Assembly: GCF_036099295.1 (NCBI RefSeq)
Contig: NZ_CP107976.1
Coordinates: forward strand, 7,750,001-7,814,000
Length of the DNA: 64,000 nt
Origin: Streptomyces sp. NBC_00358
GTDB taxonomy: Bacteria; Actinomycetota; Actinomycetes; Streptomycetales; Streptomycetaceae
Direction: 5' to 3'
Part shown: positions 57,842 to 64,000 of the stretch, one piece after another
How positions within the stretch are numbered: position 1 is the first letter of the stretch
Layout: each line of letters begins with the position of its first letter
The notes under the pieces: generated by a model
The model's database searches: none
The model's input: only the letters and a program-made list of their open reading frames with translations
What the model was told of the DNA's origin: nothing
Program-made: the position numbers and the translations under genes

Positions 57842-58738
57842 ATGCCGACCTTCACCGCCTCCGACGGAACCCGACTCGCCCATCACACGAGGGGCGACGG
57901 CGAACCGCTGCTCTGCCTGCCCGGTGGACCGATGCGTGCCTCCGCCTACCTCGGTGACCTCGGCGGCCTGACGCGGCACCGCAGGCTGTGCGTGCTCGAT
58001 CTGCGGGGAACCGGCGACTCGGCACCACCGGCCGACCCGGCGACGTACCGCTGCGACCGGCAGGTCGACGACGTCGAGGCGTTCCGCGCGCACCTCGGGC
58101 TCGACCGGATCGATCTGCTCGCCCACTCGGCGGGCGGCGACCTCGCGCTGCTCTACGCCGTCCGCCACCCGGGACGCGTCCGTACCCTCACCCTGGTCAC
58201 CGGACGGGCACGGGCCCTCGGCGTCGACTTCACAGCCGAGCACCGCGCGGAGGGTGCCGCACGGCGCTCGGCGGAGCCGTGGTTCGAGAGCGCACGCGAG
58301 GCCTACGGGCGCATCTGGGCGGGCACGGCGACCGATGCCGACTGGGACGCGGCCACCCCGTTCTTCTACGGGCGTTGGGACGCGGTGGCACGGGCCCATG
58401 CCGCGACCGACGTCGAGCAGACCAACGAGGACGCGGCCGACCGCTACGTGGCCCCCGGGGCCTTCCGGCCCGCCGAGGCCCGCGCGGTGGTGGCCGCCTG
58501 GGACACGCGCGTGCTGCTCGTCACGGGCGAGCTCGACAGCGGGCCGCTGCCCCGCGTCGCCGTCGTCGTCGCGGACCTGTTCCGCCGGGCCGAACTCGCG
58601 GTCCTGCCGGGCGCGGGCCACTTCCCGTGGCTCGACGTTCCCGAGGTCTTCCGGGAGACGGTCGCGGGTTTCCTCGACCGCGAGGACGGTCGCGAGGACG
58701 ACCGAGAGGACGGTCGCGAGGGCGACCGGAGGGGCTGA
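57842..58738 (+). CDS. Alpha/beta hydrolase
   Basis: A 298-residue hydrolase with the oxyanion motif PLLCLPGGPM, nucleophile S96 in LLAHSAGGDL, the acid after VTGELDSG and the His in GAGHFPW. LDLRGTGDS is typical of the proline-iminopeptidase-like subgroup. Substrate unknown. ATG 57842 follows GAGG (57829-57832). The C-terminus has an expanded DREDGRED-type repeat. Confidence 0.9.
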   Translation: MPTFTASDGTRLAHHTRGDGEPLLCLPGGPMRASAYLGDLGGLTRHRRLCVLDLRGTGDSAPPADPATYRCDRQVDDVEAFRAHLGLDRIDLLAHSAGGDLALLYAVRHPGRVRTLTLVTGRARALGVDFTAEHRAEGAARRSAEPWFESAREAYGRIWAGTATDADWDAATPFFYGRWDAVARAHAATDVEQTNEDAADRYVAPGAFRPAEARAVVAAWDTRVLLVTGELDSGPLPRVAVVVADLFRRAELAVLPGAGHFPWLDVPEVFRETVAGFLDREDGREDDREDGREGDRRG

Positions 58739-58804
58739 AGGAGCAGGAGCAGGGGCAGAGGCAGAGGTGCGGGGCTCGGGTCGGCAGCCGGGACCTTTCG
58801 GTGC

Positions 58805-59245
58805 TCAGTTCAGCCTCAGGTCGATCCACTCCGCGGTCTCGCCCGGCAGCGCGTAGCGCTCGGTCTCCACGAAGCCGTGGCGTCGGGCGAAGCGCAGGCC
58901 GGCCTCGTTGGCCGCGAGGACGACCGTCTCGATCACCTCGGCGCCCGACGCGCGCGCCTGGTCCAGGGCGCGTGTGTACAGCTCCTCGCCGAAGCCCCGT
59001 CCGCGGTGCTCGGCGAGCACGCGCGCGATCACGGTCGCCGTCGCGCTGTCCGCGACGGGCGGACGTACGGTCGTGCAGCCCACCAGGACGTCGCCGAGGT
59101 ACGCGACCTCCAGGCGGTTGCGCCGGACGCGCTCGCGCACGTCGTCCAGCGACATGGCGGCGGGCGGGACGATCACGTTGTGGACATGCTGCCAGTCGGC
59201 GAGGCGGGCCTCGTCGTCCGGCGCCTCGATACGAAGGATGGACAC
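58805..59245 (-). CDS. GNAT family N-acetyltransferase
   Basis: A 146-residue GNAT. RVLAEHRGRGFGEELYTRAL is the acetyl-CoA motif A (HRGRGFG), and ANEAGLRFARRHGFVETERY is motif B. The acceptor is unknown. GTG 59245 has no Shine-Dalgarno, but TTACAT (59252-59257) is six bases before it and TTGACT 18 bp further, so leaderless. Confidence 0.9.
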   Translation of the reverse strand: MSILRIEAPDDEARLADWQHVHNVIVPPAAMSLDDVRERVRRNRLEVAYLGDVLVGCTTVRPPVADSATATVIARVLAEHRGRGFGEELYTRALDQARASGAEVIETVVLAANEAGLRFARRHGFVETERYALPGETAEWIDLRLN

Positions 59246-59251
59246 CGGAGC

Positions 59252-59281
59252 ATGTAATCGGCGCGACCTGCGCGAAGTCAA
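59252..59281 (-). promoter_or_regulatory. Promoter of the GNAT gene
   Basis: On the minus strand TTGACT (59281-59276) and TTACAT (59257-59252) are 18 bp apart; six bases lead to GTG 59245. Confidence 0.7.
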
Positions 59282-59410
59282 CAGCCTTTTCCCGGGCCCC
59301 TCTTGAGCCCGCCCGAGACCCCGATCCCGGGGCGGGGGCGGAAGATGCCCCGGGGTCGGTGAAGCGCCGGCCCGGTCGAACCCCGGACCCGTCGAGCCGC
59401 GTCGCTCGGT

Positions 59411-59854
59411 TCAGGTGAGGCGGGGGATCTCGATGGCCGGGCAGCGGTCCATCACCATGTCGAGCCCGGCTTCGCGCGTCCGCTCGTACGCGGCCTCGTC
59501 GATGACGTCGAGCTGGAACCAGACGGCCTTGGCGCCGATGGCGACGGCCTCGTCCGCGACCGCCCCGGCGAGGTCGCTGTTGACGAAGACGTCGACGACA
59601 TCGACGTCGAAGGGGATGTCCGCGAGGGACGCGTACCCCTGCTCCCCGTGAACCGTCTCGGCCTTCGGATGCACGGGCACGATCCGCTTACCGTAGCGCT
59701 GCAGGACGTCGGCCACGCCGTGGGCCGCACGCCGCTGGTTCGACGACAGGCCCACGATCGCCCAGGTGTCGCCCCGCTCGGTGAGGATCTTGCGGATCGT
59801 CTCTGCGTCGCCGTACACGCTCGGCCTCCGGGTGAATCGGTAGGGGTCTGTCAT
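59411..59854 (-). CDS. CoA-binding domain protein (YccU-like)
   Basis: A 147-residue protein of the CoA_binding_2/YccU family with a Rossmann fold. TWAIVGLSSNQRRAAHGVAD is the nucleotide-binding start, RIVPVHPKAETVHGEQGYAS the middle, and GAKAVWFQLDVIDEAAYERT then DRCPAIE the end. Binds CoA; its role is unknown. ATG 59854. Confidence 0.93.
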   Translation of the reverse strand: MTDPYRFTRRPSVYGDAETIRKILTERGDTWAIVGLSSNQRRAAHGVADVLQRYGKRIVPVHPKAETVHGEQGYASLADIPFDVDVVDVFVNSDLAGAVADEAVAIGAKAVWFQLDVIDEAAYERTREAGLDMVMDRCPAIEIPRLT

Positions 59855-59919
59855 GCGCCACAACGTCGGGCGGGGCACGGTGATTCCTCCCGGCCGCCGT
59901 CGACGCGGAACGCCGGTGG

Positions 59920-60801
59920 TCACCGGCCGGGTGCCTGCCCGGGGGAGGCGTTCACCGCGGTGCCGTGTTCACCGTGCGCCCGCAGATGATCGAGGAGCAG
60001 ACGGTTCAGCGCCTCGGGTGCCTCCTCGGGGATCCAGTGGCTGACCCCCGGGAGGATCTCGAACCGGTACGGCCCGTCGACCCAACGCCCGGTGTCCTGC
60101 GCGGCGGCCGGACCGAACGCGGTGTCCTCCGTGCTCCAGGCGTACAGCGTGGGGACCCCGATGACGCCGATGGCGCCGTCGGGGCGGCCGGACCGGTACC
60201 AGTTCAGTGCCGCGGTGAGAGCGCCCGGCCGGGACAGGTGCCGCACATAGGCGTCGGCGCTGTCCGGCGGCACCCTGCCCGCGAAGAGCGCGCGGAGCAG
60301 CCCCGCGTCGTCGGCCAGCATGCGCTCCTCGGTGGCGGGCGTCTCACGCCAGTCGCGCATGTAGTGGGACCGCGCGCGCTGGTCCTCGTCATCGCGCAGA
60401 GCCCCGGCGAGGGCGCCGGGGTGCGGGGTCGAGACGACCGTCAGGGTGCGTACGCGCCCCGGATGCGCGGAGGCGGTCCACCATGCCACCGCGCCGCCCC
60501 AGTCATGACCGACCAGGTCGAACGCCGGCCAGCCCAGTTCCTCCGTGATCGCGACGACGTCGTCGACCAGCACGCCGATGCGGTAGTCCTCGGGACGCGT
60601 CGGGCGGACCCCCGGGGAGTAGCCGCGCTGGTCCGGTGCCACGACGCGGTAGCCGTGCGCGGCCAGCGCCGCGATCTGCCGCCGCCACGCCAGCCCTGTC
60701 TGGGGAAATCCGTGCAGCAGCAGGACCGGGCGCCCCTCGGGCGGACCCGCCGCGATGGCGTCGAACACGCCGACGGCGGTGGAGATGCTCAGCTCGGCCA
60801 C
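59920..60801 (-). CDS. Alpha/beta hydrolase with Asp nucleophile (epoxide hydrolase-like)
   Basis: A 293-residue hydrolase of the epoxide hydrolase/haloalkane dehalogenase class. LLLHGFPQTGLAWRRQIAAL is the oxyanion part, and FDLVGHDWGGAVAWW has Asp100 as nucleophile rather than Ser. The late His is in ILPGVSHWIPEEAPEALN. Likely hydrolyses an epoxide or halide. GTG 60801 follows GAGGGAGTGGATC. Confidence 0.9.
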   Translation of the reverse strand: MAELSISTAVGVFDAIAAGPPEGRPVLLLHGFPQTGLAWRRQIAALAAHGYRVVAPDQRGYSPGVRPTRPEDYRIGVLVDDVVAITEELGWPAFDLVGHDWGGAVAWWTASAHPGRVRTLTVVSTPHPGALAGALRDDEDQRARSHYMRDWRETPATEERMLADDAGLLRALFAGRVPPDSADAYVRHLSRPGALTAALNWYRSGRPDGAIGVIGVPTLYAWSTEDTAFGPAAAQDTGRWVDGPYRFEILPGVSHWIPEEAPEALNRLLLDHLRAHGEHGTAVNASPGQAPGR

Positions 60802-60829
60802 GATCCACTCCCTCAAACCGACTGGTCGG

Positions 60830-61108
60830 TCAGCCTTCAGGCAGCGCCGGCGGATTGTCAAGGTCGCGCGTGTCGAGGCCGTGCCGTTCACGGACCCCGG
60901 CACGCGTGCCGCTCCGCGGTCCGCCGCCTCGGCCGGGGTGACCGGGCGGGCCGCCGGTGAAGCCGGAGCCGGTGTATGCCGTCGGCGGTGGGCCCAGGAG
61001 CTTCTTGAACGCGGCCGTGCAGGCGGCCGGGTTGTCGTAGCCCAGCAGGGCCGCGACGCGCGTGACGGGCGTGACGGGCGTGCCCGTCGTGAGGTGCCGC
61101 AGGGAGGG
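60830..61108 (-). pseudogene. C-terminal remnant of an AraC-family regulator
   Basis: Minus strand reads PSLRHLTTGTPVTPVTRVAA continuing LLGYDNPAACTAAFKKLLG, the second half of an AraC HTH, then a non-homologous tail to TGA at 60830. The first helix-turn-helix and sensor domain are gone, and a TPV duplication sits just before the helix. The preceding 61109-61420 (312 bp) holds nothing recognisable on either strand. Confidence 0.6.
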
Positions 61109-61420
61109 CGTCGGCGACCGGGTTGAAGGGGCTCTCGCTCATCGACTTGGCGCCGAGCGGCCCGATCCACTTCACCACCTGTCCCGGCTCGCCGACCGCT
61201 TCGGCCTGTGGACCCGCCCCGCTGTGCGCGGACGCCCCGACCTCGCCCCTCACGCCGCCGGACGCCGCGGGCACCCGACGCGCCGGCTCGTCGACCGCGC
61301 GTGACGGCGACCACGCGGCACCGGTACTCGAACTCCGGCAGGCGTCACGGAGCGCGGGCGCATGTCCGGAACGGCCCCCGCCTCCCCGCACCCGGCCGTA
61401 CGCCCGCCTAGGCTCACCCC

Positions 61421-62224
61421 GTGCTCCGAATCCTCGACGCCCGTACGGGCGAACCCATCGACGCCGCCCTCGTCGGCCGCGGCCTGGTCCGTGTCCACGC
61501 GCACCCGCCCGGGTTCGGCATCACGGGTCTGCGGGTGCTCCTGGTCGCCGATGTCCTGGCACGAGCCCTGGAGATCGGCGGCAACCCCGTCTGGGCGACC
61601 GCGACTTCGACGCCGGACCCGGCAGACCCATCGGGCTCGGCGGATCCATCGGGCCCGGCGGATCCTTCGGGCCCGGCAGGCCCGGCGGACCGTTGGGACG
61701 GGGCGGCCCTCCGGGCGCGCGCCGCCGAACTCGGAATCCGGCCGTTCGAGGACCACCGCGACGCGGGGCCGGGGCCGGTGGCGACCCGGACCATCGAGGT
61801 GCTCGCGCCGGGGGCCGCCGCGACGGACGGGCCGCGCGTCGCGGTGGCGCCCGTCGACGCCGGGCACGGCCCCGCAGCCGCTCCCGGGGATCCGACCGCA
61901 CTGCGGCTGGCGCTGCTCGCGCGGCGCAGGGATCAGCCCCTGCGCCTCGACGCCCCCGTCCTGGCGGAGGCCGAGGACACGCTCGGCCGCTGGCGCGCCG
62001 CCGTCGCCGGATGGGCCACCCGGCCCTCCAAGCCGGTCCCCGAGGACGTACGCCTGCGGTTGCGCGCCGCGTGGGAGGACGACCTCGACATTCCCGCCGT
62101 GCTGGGAGTGCTGCGGTCGGTGGAGACGTCGGACATCGCGGAGGGCGCCCGTTTCGAGACGTACGCCTACGCCGACCGGCTGCTCGGCCTCGAACTCACC
62201 CGCGAGATCGGAGCGTCCCGGTGA
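61421..62224 (+). CDS. Cysteinyl-tRNA-synthetase-like protein lacking catalytic motifs
   Basis: A 267-residue protein. The first ~58 residues (LRILDARTGEPI... HAHPPGFGITGLRVLLVADVLARAL) align by eye with the start of CysRS (LxLYDTxTR... CGxTVYDxxHIGHxR...FDVLxRxL), but the zinc Cys and HIGH are lost. Residues ~157-235 (DPTALRLALLARRRDQ then EAEDTLGRWRAAV and WEDDLDIPAVLGVLRS) match the CysRS DALR domain. A low-complexity Asp/Pro/Ser/Gly repeat at 64-90 replaces much of the catalytic core, including KMSKS. Possibly a tRNA- or amino-acid-binding protein. GTG 61421 lies six bases after TAGGCT, so leaderless. Overlaps sixA by four bases. Confidence 0.65.
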   Translation: MLRILDARTGEPIDAALVGRGLVRVHAHPPGFGITGLRVLLVADVLARALEIGGNPVWATATSTPDPADPSGSADPSGPADPSGPAGPADRWDGAALRARAAELGIRPFEDHRDAGPGPVATRTIEVLAPGAAATDGPRVAVAPVDAGHGPAAAPGDPTALRLALLARRRDQPLRLDAPVLAEAEDTLGRWRAAVAGWATRPSKPVPEDVRLRLRAAWEDDLDIPAVLGVLRSVETSDIAEGARFETYAYADRLLGLELTREIGASR

Positions 62225-62763
62225 ACGACCGCGCCGCCGCGGGCCCGAGGCGAACTCTGGTCGTCCTTCGGCACGCCAAGTCCGCCTGGCCCGACGGGGT
62301 GCGCGACCACGAGCGGCCCCTCGCCGCCCGCGGCCGGCGCGACGCCCCGGCCGCCGGACGCGCCCTGGCGGGAGCCGACCTGCTGCCCGATCTCGTGCTG
62401 TGCTCGACCGCCGTACGTGCCCGGCAGACCTGGGAGGCGGCGGCCGAACAGTGGGGCACTCCGCCGCCCGTACGGCTGGAGGGCAGGCTGTACGGGGCGG
62501 ACGTACCGGAGTTGCTGGAAGCTGTGCGCGAGGTTCCCGAGCATGTGCGGACTCTGCTGCTCGTCGGGCACAACCCCGGGCTTGAGGAGCTGGTCCTCGA
62601 ACTCGCCGGGGAGGGCCTCGACGACTCACTGGCCCAGGTCCGGACGAAGTTCCCCACCTCGGCCGTCGCGGTCCTGGTCTGGCACGGCAGCTCCTGGCAC
62701 GAACTCGGCCCCGGCGACGCGCTGTTGACGGACGTCGTCGTGCCGAGGGGTGAGAAGGAGTGA
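62221..62763 (+). CDS. SixA-like histidine phosphatase
   Basis: A 180-residue phosphohistidine phosphatase-like protein. LVVLRHAKSAWPDGVRDHERPL has the catalytic RHA, LVLCSTAVRARQTWE the conserved Arg and LLVGHNPGLEEL the second active His. SixA removes phosphate from His-phosphotransfer proteins in E. coli; the target here is unknown. GTG 62221 overlaps the upstream stop (GTGA). Confidence 0.9.
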   Translation: MNDRAAAGPRRTLVVLRHAKSAWPDGVRDHERPLAARGRRDAPAAGRALAGADLLPDLVLCSTAVRARQTWEAAAEQWGTPPPVRLEGRLYGADVPELLEAVREVPEHVRTLLLVGHNPGLEELVLELAGEGLDDSLAQVRTKFPTSAVAVLVWHGSSWHELGPGDALLTDVVVPRGEKE

Positions 62764-62988
62764 ATCCCGGCCGCCACGCGCGTCCGGCCATGACCGCGGG
62801 CTCGGTGTCCGGCCGGTCCCGGCCGTGGCCCACGTGTGCTCGCCGGGGAGGATCGGATGCCCGCGCGTCAGTCAGTCGGTCCGGTCCCGGACCCGGGGCC
62901 GCGCGCCGCGGCGGGTGACCGGCGGTTCGGGCGGCCTCCCGGTCCTGGCCGGTCGGCCGTGCCCGCGGGCAGCGCATACGCTGGCCCG

Positions 62989-63615
62989 ATGCAGGACGAG
63001 TACCGCACAGTGGCCCGCACGGGCGTGCACGAGACCGAGGTCAACCGCTCCCGTTTCCTGTGCGCCCTCGCCCCGGCGGCCACCGAGCGGGAGGCCCAGG
63101 ACTTCGTCGCCGCCGTCCGCAAGGAGCACGCGGACGCCACCCACAACTGCTTCGCGTACGTCATCGGCGCCGACGCCTTGGTGCAGAAGGCGAGCGACGA
63201 CGGTGAACCGGGTGGCACCGCGGGTGTCCCCATGCTCCAGATGCTGCTGCGCCGCGACCTGCGCTACGTCGTCGCCGTCGTCACCCGCTACTACGGCGGG
63301 GTCAAGCTGGGCGCCGGCGGACTGATCAGGGCGTACGGAGGCTCGGTGGGCGAGGCGCTGGACGCGCTCGGCACGATCACCCGCCGCCGGTTCCGGCTGG
63401 CCACGGTGACCGTCGACCACCAGCGGGCCGGCAAGGTGCAGAACGATCTGCGCTCCACCGGGCGCGAGGTACGTGATGTGCGTTACGGCGAGGCGGTCAC
63501 CATCGAGATCGGGCTGCCGGACGCCGATGTGGAGGCCTTCCGGGCGTGGTTGGCCGACGCGACCGCGGGGACGGCCGGCTTCGAGCTGGGCGGGGAGGCC
63601 TACGGAGACGCCTGA
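62989..63615 (+). CDS. YigZ/IMPACT family protein
   Basis: A 208-residue protein of the UPF0029/IMPACT family. NRSRFLCALAPAATEREAQD, ATHNCFAYVIG and DDGEPGGTAGVPMLQMLLRR are the family N-terminal domain with VTRYYGGVKLGAGGLIRAYG as signature; a DUF1949 C-terminal domain follows. Role in bacteria is unclear; it binds nucleic acid in vitro. ATG 62989 lies six bases after TACGCT, so leaderless. Confidence 0.95.
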   Translation: MQDEYRTVARTGVHETEVNRSRFLCALAPAATEREAQDFVAAVRKEHADATHNCFAYVIGADALVQKASDDGEPGGTAGVPMLQMLLRRDLRYVVAVVTRYYGGVKLGAGGLIRAYGGSVGEALDALGTITRRRFRLATVTVDHQRAGKVQNDLRSTGREVRDVRYGEAVTIEIGLPDADVEAFRAWLADATAGTAGFELGGEAYGDA

Positions 63616-63723
63616 CAAACCGGGCAATCTCTACTTATCGATACATTCCGATGACGGTCATGGCGGGCCGATACGGGAGTAACCACCCGTGATGTCAGAC
63701 CCGGCCGTTACCCTTCGGGGATC

Positions 63724-64000
63724 ATGAGGCTCCTGCACACTTCCGACTGGCATCTGGGCCGGGCGCTCCACCGGGTGAACATGCTCGGCGCCCAGTCCGA
63801 CTTCATCGGTCATCTCGTCACGACCGCGCGCGAGCGCGAGGTGGACGCGGTGGTCGTCTCGGGAGACGTGTACGACCGGGCCGTCCCGCCGCTGGCCGCG
63901 GTCCAGCTCTTCGACGACGCCCTGCACCGGCTGGCCGACCTCGGTGTGCCCACCGTGATGATCTCCGGGAACCACGACTCGGCACGCCGGCTCGGCGTCG
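63724..64000 (+). CDS. sbcD: SbcD nuclease subunit, N-terminal part
   Basis: The first ~92 residues of the SbcCD (Mre11-type) nuclease subunit, cut by the window edge. MRLLHTSDWHLGRALH has the first metal ligands (D, H), VVVSGDVYDRAVPP the second (GDxxD) and MISGNHDSARRL the third (GNHD). It processes DNA ends and hairpins with SbcC, which should follow outside the window. ATG 63724. Confidence 0.97.
   Translation, partial: MRLLHTSDWHLGRALHRVNMLGAQSDFIGHLVTTAREREVDAVVVSGDVYDRAVPPLAAVQLFDDALHRLADLGVPTVMISGNHDSARRLGV

Noticed and set aside
1..64000. tRNA or rRNA genes
   Set aside because: No cloverleaf with a GTTCGA-type T-loop or rRNA segment was seen on reading both strands; a tRNAscan run would settle it.

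Overview
This is a high-GC (roughly 70%) actinobacterial chromosome segment, almost certainly Streptomyces. The evidence is GC-rich third codon positions, frequent GTG starts, many leaderless genes, a DUF5999 protein, a PadR regulator with a Gly/Pro-rich head, and a divergent extra EF-Tu of the Streptomyces Tuf3 type. From memory, the set gcvP - ung - tuf3 - sbcD resembles one core-chromosome region of S. coelicolor; this was not checked by search. I saw no tRNA, rRNA, CRISPR array, intact transposase or secondary-metabolite cluster.

Layout. 1-8.8 kb: 3' part of gcvP, a DUF5999 protein, a hypothetical, a GCS2-type glutamate-cysteine ligase, a membrane-anchored substrate-binding/VWA protein, a CPBP protease-like membrane protein and PhzF. 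8.9-10.8 kb: a lower-GC accessory island with two orphan genes (DUF4265 and a hypothetical) among repeats, including an 820-bp element with perfect 19-bp terminal inverted repeats. 10.9-21.8 kb: PadR, SRPBCC, a Clp-N protein, three EamA exporters, two PNPOx-like flavoproteins, MocR, LysR, an isochorismatase-fold protein without its catalytic Cys, and a Rieske protein. 22-26.8 kb: HipA-like kinase plus DUF3037, two SDR reductases (one FabG-like) and an orphan oligopeptide-type binding lipoprotein. 26.9-34.2 kb: ung behind a PafBC-type DNA-damage promoter, a lipoprotein, a Gfo/Idh oxidoreductase, lnt, small ORFs and uppP.

34.4-37.4 kb: a three-gene overlapping operon (Gfo/Idh oxidoreductase, PmoA-like, cupin) behind a promoter carrying a LacI-family operator, probably for sugar or sugar-derivative catabolism. 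37.4-45.7 kb: a G-rich heptamer array, HxlR with a divergent thiolase, TVP38, an AlkD-like HEAT protein, tuf3 with a 28-bp repeat tail, a spermidine-synthase-like protein, an MFS exporter and a small secreted protein. 45.8-56.4 kb: a membrane-anchored surface protein flanked by 3' tails of lost paralogues, two hotdog thioesterases, an epimerase-type reductase, DedA, gamma carbonic anhydrase, a hexapeptide acyltransferase, a fourth EamA exporter, an XRE-cupin regulator, YbaK, and a CDF metal exporter with ArsR. 56.5-64 kb: ppk2 with a possible coupled leader ORF, two alpha/beta hydrolases, GNAT, a CoA-binding protein, an AraC remnant, a cysteinyl-tRNA-synthetase-like protein without catalytic motifs, SixA, YigZ and the start of sbcD.

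Patterns worth attention. (1) Several genes have their 3' end, stop codon included, imperfectly repeated just downstream. (2) Intergenic arrays with 7-bp units recur. (3) Many genes carry a -10 hexamer six or seven bases before the start codon, i.e. look leaderless; I used this to choose starts. Most of the window is ordinary chromosome; I did not find a clearly new multi-gene system.
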